Assembly: GCF_030811215.1 (NCBI RefSeq)
Contig: NZ_JAUSQM010000001.1
Span: 3,596,001-3,660,000 of the forward strand
Length of the DNA stretch: 64,000 nt
Reading direction: 5' to 3'
DNA from: Nocardioides massiliensis
GTDB lineage: Bacteria; Actinomycetota; Actinomycetes; Propionibacteriales; Nocardioidaceae
Shown: positions 1 to 8,507 of the stretch, piece after piece
Numbering within the stretch: the first letter of the stretch is position 1
Layout of the letters: every line of letters begins with the position of its first letter
Notes under the pieces: generated by a model
The model's input: only the letters and a program-made list of their open reading frames with translations
Databases searched by the model: none
What the model was told of the DNA's origin: nothing
Position numbers and translations under genes: made by a program

Positions 1-179
1 TCCGGATGCTGCTGGTGCCCGCCCTCATGCACCTGCTGGGCGACAAGGCGTGGTGGATCCCGCGCTGGCTCGACCGCATGCTGCCCAACGTCGACATCGA
101 GGGGTCCGCGCTCGAGCGCGAGCACCCGCTCGTCGCCATGCAGGACGCGGACACGACGAAGGCCCACGCTCGGGTGTGA
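1..179 (+). CDS. C-terminal end of an MMPL/RND-family membrane transporter (partial)
   Basis: The window opens inside this gene. The readable frame starts at base 3 and ends with TGA at 177-179. The 58 residues contain the MMPL/MmpL tail pattern: RMLLVPALMHLLGDKAWW at the end of the last membrane helix, then a tryptophan- and arginine-rich juxtamembrane segment and a short hydrophilic cytoplasmic tail. In the family these proteins export lipids or other hydrophobic compounds using the proton gradient; the substrate cannot be told from this fragment. The stop codon lies in the loop region of a strong hairpin (159-190), and the next gene is convergent. Confidence 0.8.
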   Translation, partial: RMLLVPALMHLLGDKAWWIPRWLDRMLPNVDIEGSALEREHPLVAMQDADTTKAHARV

Positions 180-190
180 GCGTGGGCCTT
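159..190. terminator. Bidirectional terminator hairpin overlapping a stop codon
   Basis: AAGGCCCACGCTC (159-171) is a perfect 13-bp inverted match to GAGCGTGGGCCTT (178-190) with a 6-base loop. It lies between two convergent genes and includes the last codons and most of the stop of the transporter. The ends are AA/TT rather than a long T run, as is usual in GC-rich actinobacteria. Confidence 0.75.
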
Positions 191-215
191 GGGGCCGCGA
201 GGGTGTAGACCGGGG

Positions 216-1649
216 TCAGCGACCAGCGCTGAAGGTCGAGGCGCTGTGGGAGCGGCCGCCACCGGACGAGGGGGACGCCGGTCGGCGTCGGCCGCCGGAA
301 CGCGCCGCGCCGCCACCGCTCTTGGCACCGGACGACGTGGGCTGGCTCGAGCGCCCTGCACCGGAACCGCCACCGGAGCGGCGGCGGTTGCGGCCGCCGT
401 TGCGCGACCCGCCGCCACCGCCGCCGGTGCGTGAGCCGGAGCCCGCGCCACCTGCCGGAGCGCCGGCCGGGACCCAGGCGCCGGGGAGCGCCCGCTCACC
501 CGGAGCGAGCTCGGTGAGGACGGCGTGGCTGGTGCCCGTGACGCGCGTCGTGGTCGGCGTGATGCCGGCTGCGCGGGTCAGGTCGCGCACGTCGCGCTTC
601 TGCTCCGAGGTCATGAGCGTCACCACCGTGCCGGCGCTGCCGGCGCGCGCCGTACGTCCGGAACGGTGCAGGTAGGCCTTGTGCTCGGTGGGCGGGTCGG
701 CGTGGACGACCAGGGTGACGTCGTCCACGTGGATGCCGCGCGCCGCGATGTCGGTGGCGACGAGCGCCGTGGCCGCGCCCGAGCCGAACGCCTCGAGGTT
801 GCGCGTGCGCGCGTTCTGCCCGAGGTTGCCGTGCAGCTCGACCGTCGGCACTCCGCGGCTGTTGAGCTGACGCGCGAGCGCCTTCGCACCGTGCTTGGTG
901 CGGGTGAAGACGACCGTGCGACCGGGAGCGCTGGTGAGGTCGACGAGGATCGGGACACGGTGCTCGCGGTCGATGTGCAGCACGTGGTGGGTCATCGTGC
1001 TGACCGGCGACTGCGCCGAGTCGGCCTCGTGGGTGACCGGGTTGGTGAGGAACTGCTTGACGATCGCGTCGACACCACGGTCCAGCGTGGCCGAGAACAG
1101 CAGCCGCTGGCTGCGCTTCGGGGTCTGCGCGAGGATCCGGCGGACGACCGGGAGGAAGCCGAGGTCGGCCATGTGGTCGGCCTCGTCGAGCACGGTGACC
1201 TCGACGTCACCGAGCGAGCAGTGCCCCTGGCCGATCAGGTCCTCGAGGCGTCCGGGGCAGGCGACGACGATGTCGACGCCCTTGCGCAGGGCGTTGACCT
1301 GCGGCCCCTGGCCGACACCACCGAAGACGGTGCGGGTGGTCAGCCCGGCGGCGGCTGCGAGCGGTGCGAGAGCGGCGTCGATCTGGCTCACGAGCTCGCG
1401 CGTCGGCGCGAGGATCAGCGCGCGCGGCGCCTTGGTGCGGGGCTTGGCTCCGTCGCTGAGCCGCGCGACGAGGGGAAGCACGAACGCGTAGGTCTTGCCG
1501 GAGCCGGTGCGGCCGCGGCCGAGGACGTCGCGACCGGCCAGCGCATCCGGCAGCGTCGCGGCCTGGATCGGCGTGGGGGTCTCGATGCCGAGGCCGGAGA
1601 GGATGGTGCTGAGGCGTGCGGGCACGCCAAGGGTGGTGAAGGAAGACAA
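216..1649 (-). CDS. DEAD-box ATP-dependent RNA helicase
   Basis: 477 residues. The two RecA-like helicase lobes occupy about residues 1-370: a Q motif (TPIQ), motif I GRTGSGKT, motif II DEAD, SAT motif III, and HRSGRTARAG as motif VI. The tail, about residues 395-477, is a glycine-, serine- and arginine-rich low-complexity extension typical of RNA-binding tails in actinobacterial DEAD-box proteins. The protein should unwind or remodel RNA in the cytoplasm (cold adaptation, ribosome assembly or mRNA decay). The start is a TTG at 1649; no in-frame ATG fits the conserved N-terminus better. The 154 bp upstream hold no gene and may be a long 5' leader, as is common for cold-responsive helicases, but I see no clear regulatory element. 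Confidence 0.9.
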   Translation of the reverse strand: MSSFTTLGVPARLSTILSGLGIETPTPIQAATLPDALAGRDVLGRGRTGSGKTYAFVLPLVARLSDGAKPRTKAPRALILAPTRELVSQIDAALAPLAAAAGLTTRTVFGGVGQGPQVNALRKGVDIVVACPGRLEDLIGQGHCSLGDVEVTVLDEADHMADLGFLPVVRRILAQTPKRSQRLLFSATLDRGVDAIVKQFLTNPVTHEADSAQSPVSTMTHHVLHIDREHRVPILVDLTSAPGRTVVFTRTKHGAKALARQLNSRGVPTVELHGNLGQNARTRNLEAFGSGAATALVATDIAARGIHVDDVTLVVHADPPTEHKAYLHRSGRTARAGSAGTVVTLMTSEQKRDVRDLTRAAGITPTTTRVTGTSHAVLTELAPGERALPGAWVPAGAPAGGAGSGSRTGGGGGGSRNGGRNRRRSGGGSGAGRSSQPTSSGAKSGGGAARSGGRRRPASPSSGGGRSHSASTFSAGR

Positions 1650-1803
1650 GTGGAATCGCTATCTGTGCGGGTTTCTCACCAGCAGCCGCGAATCTCGAAG
1701 GTGACGAGGCGACTACGCACGGAGCAGATGTGAGGCTACGACGTGCGGACCAACTCGCGGTGAGATCTCGACGAGCTGATGGACCCATCCTAGCGGACGG
1801 CCC

Positions 1804-2586
1804 TCACGCCCCCGGAACCGCGGTGAAGTCGGCCGGTCGACCCTCGGCGAACGCCGTCAGCGCCTCGAGGTTCGCCGGGCCGCCCAGCAGCTCGCCGAAG
1901 GCCGCGTTCTCCCGGTCCCGCGCCTCGCGCACCGCGGCCCGCCGCGGCTCGACCATCGTGCGCTTGATCGCGACCAGGCTGTTGACGGGCTTCGCGGCGA
2001 GCACCTCGGCGTGCCGGCGCGCCTCAGCCATCAGCTCATCGGGAGCGCACAGACCGAACGCGAGGCCCATCGCATGTGCCTGCTCCGCCCCGATCCACTC
2101 CGACGACATGAGCACCCACGCCGCGTTCTGGTGGCCGATGAGGTGCGGGAAGAGGACGCTCGACGCGGCTTCGGGCGCGACGGCGAGGCTCGAGAACGGG
2201 CACTTGAGGCGCGCCTCGGTCGACATGAACACGAGATCGGCGAACCCCAGCAGCGTCGCGCCGGCACCCAGCCCGAGGCCGTTGACGGCGAAGACGACGG
2301 GCTTCGGGAACTCGGCGAACGCGTCGATCATCCCGGTGAAGCCGTGCTTGCCCATCACGAAGTCCGGGTCCGTGGCGATCTGGTGCATCTCCACCAGGTC
2401 GGTGCCGGCGCTGAACGCGCGCCCCTCCCCCGTCAGCAGCAGCACCGCGACCGCCGGGTCATCGGCCGCGGCGTACACCGCCTCGGCGACGGCGTCGTAG
2501 AGCGCCTCGTTGAAGGCGTTGAGGGCCTCGGGGCGGTCCAGCGTCAGGGTGCGGACGCGGTTGCCGTCCTCGATCCGAAGCGTCAT
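1804..2586 (-). CDS. Enoyl-CoA hydratase/isomerase (crotonase) family protein
   Basis: 260 residues, standard crotonase length. The CoA-binding N-terminal core is visible (LTLDRPEALNAFN; GRAFSAGTDL near residue 60). The usual hydratase glutamate-bearing GGGCELA segment is replaced by GLGAGATLLG, while the second loop reads APEAASS. That pattern, one catalytic Glu with PE followed by small residues, is closer to delta3-delta2-enoyl-CoA isomerases than to classic hydratases, so I favour an isomerase-like role in beta-oxidation of unsaturated chains; this is inference. A -10 hexamer TAGTAT lies 7 bp before the ATG and contains the TAG stop of the neighbouring pucR-like gene, so the transcript may be leaderless. 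Confidence 0.85.
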   Translation of the reverse strand: MTLRIEDGNRVRTLTLDRPEALNAFNEALYDAVAEAVYAAADDPAVAVLLLTGEGRAFSAGTDLVEMHQIATDPDFVMGKHGFTGMIDAFAEFPKPVVFAVNGLGLGAGATLLGFADLVFMSTEARLKCPFSSLAVAPEAASSVLFPHLIGHQNAAWVLMSSEWIGAEQAHAMGLAFGLCAPDELMAEARRHAEVLAAKPVNSLVAIKRTMVEPRRAAVREARDRENAAFGELLGGPANLEALTAFAEGRPADFTAVPGA

Positions 2587-2593
2587 GCCGGCG

Positions 2594-2599
2594 ATACTA
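2594..2599 (-). promoter_or_regulatory. -10 hexamer of the crotonase gene, overlapping the upstream stop codon
   Basis: TAGTAT reads on the minus strand, 7 bp before the ATG at 2586. Its first three bases are the TAG stop codon of the PucR-family gene. The spacing implies a leaderless or nearly leaderless mRNA. No convincing -35 was seen. Confidence 0.5.
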
Positions 2600-4180
2600 G
2601 AACGAGTTCTCGTCGGCGTGTGGTGACAAGGCCGTCATCTGCACCTGCAGCGCGAGGCGGACCTCAGGGTCATCGAGGTCGACGTCGAGCAGCGGACCGA
2701 TCCTCGCCATTCGCTGCCGCAGGGTGTTGGGGTGGATGTCCAGCTCGGCCGCCGCCGCGCGCGGGCGTCCCGGCCAGCGCAGGTGTGCGCCCAGCGTGAC
2801 GACGTACGCCGTCCCGTGGGTGCGGTCGTGCTCGACCAGCCGTGCGACCGGGCCGGTGGGAGCCGCATCGGTCACCGCCGCGCGGACCCGGGCCAGCACC
2901 CGCGCTGCCCACGACTCCTCGTGCGTGGTGCAGGCCAGCTCGCCCAGGACGGCGTACGCCTCAGCCGCCTCCTCCCGCGAACGGGGCAGGTCCGCGACGG
3001 CTGAGACCGCTCCCCCGGCTGCCGCGCGGTGGACCGGGTCGGAGCGGTGCAGGTCCGCCACCAGCGCCACGAGCCACGCCCACGTCCCGGCGCGCGTCCC
3101 GTCCTCGGGGGCTCCCTCGTCGGCACCCACGACCGCGTGTACCCGGTCGTGCACGAGGCACAGCCGCGGCTCGGCCCACCCGTGCCGGCGCAGCGAGGTG
3201 CGCCAGAGCTCGAGGTCGCGGCGCGGGTCGCCGGCGTCGGGCTGCAGCGTCGCCAGCAGCGCGACCCGCCACGGCGCCGCGCCCAGCGCCGCGCCCGACG
3301 CCGCAGGGAGCGACGCGGTCGCGGAGGGCTCCTGCAGGAACCGCGCGAGCTCGGCCTCCGCCGTACGCCGGACGAGGTCGGCCTGGGCGCGGACCCGCAG
3401 CAGGTGCACGGCCAGTGCGGCGGTGATGCGCCGTACCTCCGCGACGAGATGCGGCGCGACCGGCTCGTCGACGACGGCCCACACCGACCCCAGCCACTCC
3501 TCCCCGGCGCGGACCGGGAAGACGAAGCGCGCGCGGACGTCACCCTCGGCCGGGACGAAGAGCGGCTCGTCGGAGCTGGTCAGGCGCCGGAAGACCCCCT
3601 GGCCGCGGAAGTGCGCCAGCACCGGGGCCGGCACGCGCCGCCCGACGATCGTGGAGTGCCGGACGGGGTCGCTGGAGTCCTGACCCCGGGAGTAGGCGAG
3701 CACGCGCGACTGGCTGTCCTCGATCGTCACCGGGGCGTCGATGATCGCGGCGACCGCGTCGGCGACCCCGAACAGGTCGTCGAGGACGCCGGCGTCACCG
3801 CCGACCAGCCCGTCGGCCTCGCCAGACGCGACGACGCTGCGCAGCAGCCACACCAGCTGGACCCACGACACCGACGGCCGCACGCCCACCAGCCAGACCC
3901 CCGCCGCCTCGGCCGCGGTCCGCACCGCGCGATCACCGGCGACGTGCGCCCCGAGGACGACCGCGGGAGCACCGCGGCCGGCACACGCCCGCACCAGCGC
4001 AGCTGCGGCGTCGGGCGCGGCGACGCCGGCACCGAGCACGAGATCGTCCGGGCCCCCGAGGTCGTCGGTACCCGGGTCGGCGACGACCACGTCGGTGACG
4101 ACGGCGTCGGCGGCCCCCGCGATCACGACCGTGAGCACGGCAGGCCCGACACCGGCGACGACGTCGTCGATCATGACCAT
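2597..4180 (-). CDS. PucR-family transcriptional regulator
   Basis: 527 residues. The last 60 residues form the PucR-type helix-turn-helix (AAELDIHPNTLRQRMARI), and the region before it resembles the GGDEF-like/CdaR linker of this family; the N-terminal 120 residues are an alanine-valine-rich sensor domain. PucR proteins commonly activate purine, amino-acid or amine catabolic genes next to them. This gene is divergent from an amino-acid-oxidase-like gene 89 bp away, and the space between carries two perfect inverted repeats, so control of that oxidase is the simplest hypothesis. ATG codons at 4180 and 4174 are both possible; neither has a strong ribosome site. Confidence 0.88.
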   Translation of the reverse strand: MVMIDDVVAGVGPAVLTVVIAGAADAVVTDVVVADPGTDDLGGPDDLVLGAGVAAPDAAAALVRACAGRGAPAVVLGAHVAGDRAVRTAAEAAGVWLVGVRPSVSWVQLVWLLRSVVASGEADGLVGGDAGVLDDLFGVADAVAAIIDAPVTIEDSQSRVLAYSRGQDSSDPVRHSTIVGRRVPAPVLAHFRGQGVFRRLTSSDEPLFVPAEGDVRARFVFPVRAGEEWLGSVWAVVDEPVAPHLVAEVRRITAALAVHLLRVRAQADLVRRTAEAELARFLQEPSATASLPAASGAALGAAPWRVALLATLQPDAGDPRRDLELWRTSLRRHGWAEPRLCLVHDRVHAVVGADEGAPEDGTRAGTWAWLVALVADLHRSDPVHRAAAGGAVSAVADLPRSREEAAEAYAVLGELACTTHEESWAARVLARVRAAVTDAAPTGPVARLVEHDRTHGTAYVVTLGAHLRWPGRPRAAAAELDIHPNTLRQRMARIGPLLDVDLDDPEVRLALQVQMTALSPHADENSF

Positions 4181-4185
4181 GCGTC

Positions 4186-4204
4186 AGTGTGCTGAGCGCA
4201 CACT
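4186..4204. promoter_or_regulatory. Inverted repeat, candidate operator (AGTGTGC-N5-GCACACT)
   Basis: Seven-base perfect arms with a 5-base spacer sit 6 bp from the PucR start, between the divergent genes. On the minus strand the left arm doubles as CACACT, a -10-like hexamer 5 bp before the ATG. Symmetry suits binding of a dimeric regulator, perhaps autoregulation. Confidence 0.5.
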
Positions 4205-4222
4205 CTCCCGGTCAAGGACGGT

Positions 4223-4256
4223 GCCGTCAGGACGCTGACCTGGAGTGCCTGACGGC
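4223..4256. promoter_or_regulatory. Second inverted repeat, candidate operator (GCCGTCAGG-N16-CCTGACGGC)
   Basis: Nine-base perfect arms with a 16-base spacer, ending 13 bp before the proposed ATG of the oxidoreductase at 4270. The arm spacing puts the two half-sites on about the same DNA face, which fits activator or repressor binding. Confidence 0.5.
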
Positions 4257-4269
4257 GCACAGTGGGGTC

Positions 4270-5538
4270 ATGAGCACCCACCGCAGTGGTTCGAGCCCGG
4301 CGCGCGTCGCCGTCGTCGGTGCCGGCATCGTGGGTCTGAGCACCGCGTGGTTCCTGCAGGAGCGCGGCGTGGACGTCACCGTCCTCGACCGGCAAGGCGT
4401 CGCCGCGGGCTCCTCGTGGGGCAACGCCGGCTGGCTGACCCCGGGCATCTCGACCCCGCTGCCGGACCCGGCCGTTCTGAAGTACGGCATCCGCGCCGCG
4501 CTCAGCCCCGCCTCGCCGGTCTATGTCCCGCCGACCCTCGACCACCGGCTCCTGCGCTTTCTCGCCCGCTTCACCCGCAACAGCACGATGCCGCGCTGGC
4601 GCCGTGCCATGGACGCCCTGGTGCCGATCAACCGGCTGGCGCTGGAGAGCTTCGACCTGCTCGCTGAGGGCGGCGTGGACGCCCCGACCCACGAGACGGA
4701 GGCGTTCCTCGCGGCGTACCGCACCGCTGCGGAGCGCACGGCGTTGCTCACCGAGCTCGAGCACATCCACGAGGCCGGACAGGCGATCGAGTTCGACGTC
4801 CTCGACGGCGACGAGGCCCGCCTCGCCCAGCCCCTGCTCTCGCCCGAGATCGGGGCGGCCATCCGGCTGCGCGGGCAGCGCTACATCAACCCCGCCACCT
4901 TCACCGAGGCGCTGGGCGACGCCGTCGAGTCCCGCGGCGGCACACTGCGGATCGACGCAGTCGACGACGTCGACGACGGTCTGGACGGTGTGGTGCTGCG
5001 GACCACCTCCGGGCACACCGACTCCTTCGACGCCGTCGTCCTCGCCACCGGCACCTGGCTCGGGGCGCTGGCCCGTGAGTTCGGCGTACGCGCGCTCGTC
5101 CAGGCCGGGCGCGGCTACAGCTTCAGCGTCGCCCTCGACCAGCCCGACCGGGAGCTGCCCGGACCCGTCTACCTGCCGACCCAGCGCGTCGCGTGCACGC
5201 CGCTGGACGGCCGGCTCCGGGTCGCGGGGATGATGGAGTTCCGCTCCCCCGACGCCCCGCTCGACGCCCGGCGCATCGACGCGATCGTCGCTGCCGCCCG
5301 CCCTCTGCTGCGCGGGGTCGACCTCGACGACCGCCAGGACGAATGGGTGGGCTCGCGGCCGTGCACCGCCGACGGGCTGCCGCTGGTGGGCCGCACCCGT
5401 TCGGAGCGCGTGTATGTCGCCGGTGGTCACGGCATGTGGGGCGTGACCCTCGGTCCCGCGACCGGGCGCTTGCTCGCGGAGACGATCACGACCGGCACGG
5501 CGCCGCAGCCCTTGGTCGCGTTCGACCCGCTGCGCTGA
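4270..5538 (+). CDS. FAD-dependent oxidoreductase, DadA/glycine oxidase-like
   Basis: 422 residues from the ATG at 4270; the frame is open further upstream, but the FAD-binding strand starts at residue 11 (VAVVGAGIVGLSTAWFL), which fixes the start. The Rossmann GxGxxG motif, the GSSWGNAGWL segment near residue 50 and the C-terminal GHGMWGVTLGPATGRLLAE motif are those of D-amino-acid dehydrogenases in the DAO superfamily. It should oxidise a D-amino acid, sarcosine or glycine-like amine to the keto acid or aldehyde plus ammonia. Substrate not determinable here. A PucR-family regulator is divergent to it, a common arrangement for inducible amino-acid catabolism. Confidence 0.88.
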   Translation: MSTHRSGSSPARVAVVGAGIVGLSTAWFLQERGVDVTVLDRQGVAAGSSWGNAGWLTPGISTPLPDPAVLKYGIRAALSPASPVYVPPTLDHRLLRFLARFTRNSTMPRWRRAMDALVPINRLALESFDLLAEGGVDAPTHETEAFLAAYRTAAERTALLTELEHIHEAGQAIEFDVLDGDEARLAQPLLSPEIGAAIRLRGQRYINPATFTEALGDAVESRGGTLRIDAVDDVDDGLDGVVLRTTSGHTDSFDAVVLATGTWLGALAREFGVRALVQAGRGYSFSVALDQPDRELPGPVYLPTQRVACTPLDGRLRVAGMMEFRSPDAPLDARRIDAIVAAARPLLRGVDLDDRQDEWVGSRPCTADGLPLVGRTRSERVYVAGGHGMWGVTLGPATGRLLAETITTGTAPQPLVAFDPLR

Positions 5539-5544
5539 CCCCAT

Positions 5545-5550
5545 TACGCT
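5545..5550 (+). promoter_or_regulatory. -10 hexamer of the histidine kinase gene
   Basis: TACGCT, 8 bp before the ATG at 5559 and just after the upstream oxidoreductase stop. No ribosome site is visible between them, so a leaderless transcript is likely. Confidence 0.45.
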
Positions 5551-5558
5551 GACCCGCC

Positions 5559-6866
5559 ATGCGATGGCTGCGGGCGTTCCTGGGCTGGGACGACCCGTGG
5601 CGCCGGCCCCGCCCGACGCGCCAGCAGATCGAGCAGGACGCATGGCTGGGGCTGGGTCTGGTGCTGCTCGGCGTCATCGCGCTCGAGGCGCTGCGCGCCG
5701 TGGCGATGGGATCAGCCATCAACGACCGCGTGGTCGAGGGCTACCTGTGGACCCTGCTGATGACCGTGCCGCTGGCCGTGCGCCGGCTCATGCCGATCAC
5801 GGTGATGATCGTCTGCTCGGCCACCTACTACGTCATGGGCGAGCGCCTCTTCCCGGTCGCCTACTCGGTCGTCGTCCAGATCGCGCTGTTCATGGCGATC
5901 TACACCGCCTGGGCGTGGGCACGGCACCGCCGGCGGCTGCTGGTGGCGACCGGGGTCATGGTGCTCGGGATGTTCGGCTGGCTGCTCCAGGCGATGCTCA
6001 CCGAGGTGCCGGATGCCGGTGACTCCTGGATGCCGGCGTCCGTCGGCGCAGCCATCACCAGTTTGGGGGTCAACGTCGCCTTCTTCTTCGGCGCCATCGC
6101 CTGGGGCCAGGTCTCGCACCGCAGCGCCCGCAACCGCGAGCTGCTGCACGAGCAGACCGCGCAGCTGCGTCTGCAGCAGGAGCGTGAGGCCAGTCGTGCC
6201 CTCGACGACATGCGCCTGGGCATCGCCCGCGACCTGCATGACGTCGTCGCCCACCACGTCACCGCTATCGGCATCCAGGCCGCCGCGGCGCGACACGTGC
6301 TCGACCGGGACCCGGCGAAGAGTGCCGGTGCGCTCGCGGCGATCGAGTCCTCCAGCCGGGAGGCCGTCGCGGAGATGCACCGGATGGTCGGGCTGCTGCG
6401 CTCGGTCTCCGACGACGACGGCGACGACGAGAGCTGGCGGCTCGGCCTGGTCGAGCTGGAGCGCTGGGTGAGCTCCAACCCGGGCCCGCCCGCGCTGCAC
6501 TGGCGTACCGTCGGCGAGCCCTGGCCGGTCCCCGAGAGCGTGCAGTCGTCGCTCTACCGCGTCGCCCAGGAGGCGGTCGCCAACATCCGCCAGCACTCCA
6601 CCGCCCGGCGCGCCGACGTGGTCCTGCGCTACGTCCGCTCGGGGGCGCAGCCCGCTGTCGAGCTCGAGGTCCTCGACGACGGCGCCCCCAGCGGGCGACA
6701 GGTGCCGGGCAAGACCAGCTGCGGCTTCGGACTCCAGGGCATCCGCGAGCGCGCCGACGCCCACGGCGGTGAGGTCGAGGCCGGCCCCCGGCCCGAGGGA
6801 GGCTGGCGCGTGCGGGTCCGCATCCCCGTCCCCGCCTCGCCGAGCAGCACCGGAGATACGCCGTGA
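5559..6866 (+). CDS. Two-component sensor histidine kinase, NarL/DesK type
   Basis: 435 residues. The first 190 residues hold several membrane helices, followed by a coiled stretch with repeated Gln and Glu and then the HisKA_3 dimerisation box with the phosphorylated His in DLHDVVAHHV (about residue 230). The HATPase domain follows, with N box, DDG and GLQGIRERA motifs up to residue 425. It should autophosphorylate in response to a membrane signal and pass phosphate to the adjacent regulator. The stop overlaps the next gene by 4 bp (GTGA), so the pair is translationally coupled; the following ABC exporter genes are the likely target. Confidence 0.92.
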   Translation: MRWLRAFLGWDDPWRRPRPTRQQIEQDAWLGLGLVLLGVIALEALRAVAMGSAINDRVVEGYLWTLLMTVPLAVRRLMPITVMIVCSATYYVMGERLFPVAYSVVVQIALFMAIYTAWAWARHRRRLLVATGVMVLGMFGWLLQAMLTEVPDAGDSWMPASVGAAITSLGVNVAFFFGAIAWGQVSHRSARNRELLHEQTAQLRLQQEREASRALDDMRLGIARDLHDVVAHHVTAIGIQAAAARHVLDRDPAKSAGALAAIESSSREAVAEMHRMVGLLRSVSDDDGDDESWRLGLVELERWVSSNPGPPALHWRTVGEPWPVPESVQSSLYRVAQEAVANIRQHSTARRADVVLRYVRSGAQPAVELEVLDDGAPSGRQVPGKTSCGFGLQGIRERADAHGGEVEAGPRPEGGWRVRVRIPVPASPSSTGDTP

Positions 6867-7528
6867 GCACCATCCGCGTCGCCCTCGTCGACGACCAGGA
6901 CCTGGTCCGCACGGGCTTCGGACTCATCCTCTCGGTGGAGGACGACATCGAGATCGTCGGCGAGGCGACCAACGGGCGCGAGGCCGTCGAGCTGGTGAGC
7001 CGCACGAAGCCCGATGTCGTCCTCATGGACGTGCAGATGCCCGAGCTCGACGGCATCGCCGCGACCCGCGAGGTGCTGGCCAACGACCCCCAGACCCGGG
7101 TCGTCATCCTGACGACCTTCGAGCGCGACGACTACCTCTTCGCGGCGCTCGAGGCGGGTGTCTCGGGCTTCCTGCTCAAGAGCTGCTCGGCCGACGAGCT
7201 CACCGCGGCCGTACGCAGTGTCGCGCAGGGCCACGCGCTTCTGGCGCCGCAGCTCACCCGCCGGGTCATCGAGCGCTTCACCAGCAGCGGACCGGTCCGC
7301 GCGCGGCGTACGCAGGTCGCGGGGCTGGACGACCTGACCGACCGCGAGCGCGAGGTGCTGGTGCGGATGGCGCAGGGACTCAGCAACGCCGAGATCGCCG
7401 AGGACCTTGTGGTCGGCACCGCGACCGTGAAGACCCACGTCTCGCGCGTCCTCACCAAGCTCGGGCTCCGCGACCGCGTCCAGGCGGTCGTGGTCGCCTA
7501 CCAGGCCGGTCTCGTCAGCGCCGACTGA
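6863..7528 (+). CDS. Response regulator, NarL/FixJ family
   Basis: 221 residues. Receiver domain at residues 1-120 with the phospho-acceptor Asp in VLMDVQMPELDG (about residue 54) and the conserved Thr and Lys (TTFERDDY; FLLKS). A LuxR-type helix-turn-helix is at about 155-215 (LTDREREVLVRMAQGLSN). It begins at a GTG sharing 4 bp with the kinase stop. Together with the kinase it probably controls the ABC exporter 85 bp downstream, an arrangement common for antibiotic or envelope-stress exporters in actinobacteria; that target is inferred from position only. Confidence 0.93.
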   Translation: MSTIRVALVDDQDLVRTGFGLILSVEDDIEIVGEATNGREAVELVSRTKPDVVLMDVQMPELDGIAATREVLANDPQTRVVILTTFERDDYLFAALEAGVSGFLLKSCSADELTAAVRSVAQGHALLAPQLTRRVIERFTSSGPVRARRTQVAGLDDLTDREREVLVRMAQGLSNAEIAEDLVVGTATVKTHVSRVLTKLGLRDRVQAVVVAYQAGLVSAD

Positions 7529-7609
7529 CGCCCGAGCCCGCCGGGTCCCCCCAGCGGTTGAGGCGGAGTGTCCATCTTGCGGGTGACGCGCCGCCGGCGG
7601 CGGGCGCCC

Positions 7610-7615
7610 TAGCGT
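7610..7615 (+). promoter_or_regulatory. -10 hexamer of the ABC transporter pair
   Basis: TAGCGT, 7 bp before the ATG at 7623. A GTG at 7614 overlaps the hexamer and is therefore an unlikely start. Leaderless initiation at 7623 is suggested. Confidence 0.45.
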
Positions 7616-7622
7616 GAGTCGC

Positions 7623-8507
7623 ATGCTCAGCATCCATCAACTCACTCGGGCCTACGGTGACAAGACCGTGCTCGACGCCGTGAGCTTCGAGGTCCGACCC
7701 GGCCGGATGACCGGCTTCGTCGGGGCGAACGGCGCCGGGAAGACCACCACCATGCGGATGATCGTGGGCGTCCTCGCCCCGACCGCGGGCGACGTGCGCT
7801 GGAACGGCGCACCGTTGTCGACCGAACAGCGTCGCAGCTTCGGCTACATGCCGGAGGAGCGCGGCCTCTACCCCGGGCAGAAGGTGCTCGACCAGCTGAT
7901 CTTCTTCGGGCAGCTGCACGGGATGACCCGCGACGAGGCGCGCGACCGCGCGCAGTCCCTGCTCGCCCGCCTGGGTCTGACCGAGCGGGAGAACGACCTG
8001 CTCGAGACGCTCTCGCTCGGCAACCAGCAGCGGGTGCAGATCGCCGCCTCCCTGATCCACCGACCCACGGCCCTCATCCTCGACGAGCCGTTCAGCGGGC
8101 TCGACCCGATCGCGGTCGACGCGATGGTCGCGCTGCTGCGTGACGAGGTCACCCCGGAGATGCCGGTGTTGTTCTCCAGCCACCAGCTCGACCTCGTCGA
8201 GCGGCTCTGCGACGACCTGGTCATCCTCTCCGGCGGACGCCTCGTCGCCGCCGGCTCCGTGGAGGAGCTCCAGAGCTCGCAGGACGAGACCTACCGGATC
8301 CGGTACGCCGACGGCGCCGACGCCGGCGCACTGCGCGACCTCCCGGGCCTGCGCGTCCTCGACGCCGACGGCAGCACCGCGCTCGTGGCCCTCGACTCCG
8401 TGCGCCCCGAGCAGGCACTCGTCGCGGCGCAGGCGGTCGCTCCGGTGACGGAGTTCGCCCGCGTCGTCCGTCCCCTCAGCCAGATCTTCCGGGAGGCAAC
8501 GTCATGA
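7623..8507 (+). CDS. ABC transporter ATP-binding protein, NatA-like
   Basis: 294 residues from ATG 7623. Walker A GANGAGKT near residue 40, a signature variant LSLGNQQRV near 135, Walker B ALILDEPFSGLDP, and an H-loop SSHQLD. The C-terminal 80 residues form the DUF4162-type extension common in ABC-2 exporter ATPases. It powers the permease encoded by the next gene, with which it overlaps by 4 bp (ATGA). A sensor kinase and response regulator lie directly upstream on the same strand. Confidence 0.92.
   Translation: MLSIHQLTRAYGDKTVLDAVSFEVRPGRMTGFVGANGAGKTTTMRMIVGVLAPTAGDVRWNGAPLSTEQRRSFGYMPEERGLYPGQKVLDQLIFFGQLHGMTRDEARDRAQSLLARLGLTERENDLLETLSLGNQQRVQIAASLIHRPTALILDEPFSGLDPIAVDAMVALLRDEVTPEMPVLFSSHQLDLVERLCDDLVILSGGRLVAAGSVEELQSSQDETYRIRYADGADAGALRDLPGLRVLDADGSTALVALDSVRPEQALVAAQAVAPVTEFARVVRPLSQIFREATS

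Noticed and set aside
1650-1803. Regulatory leader of the DEAD-box helicase
   Set aside because: The 154-bp gap has a TAGGAT far upstream but no stable structure or known motif that I could support.
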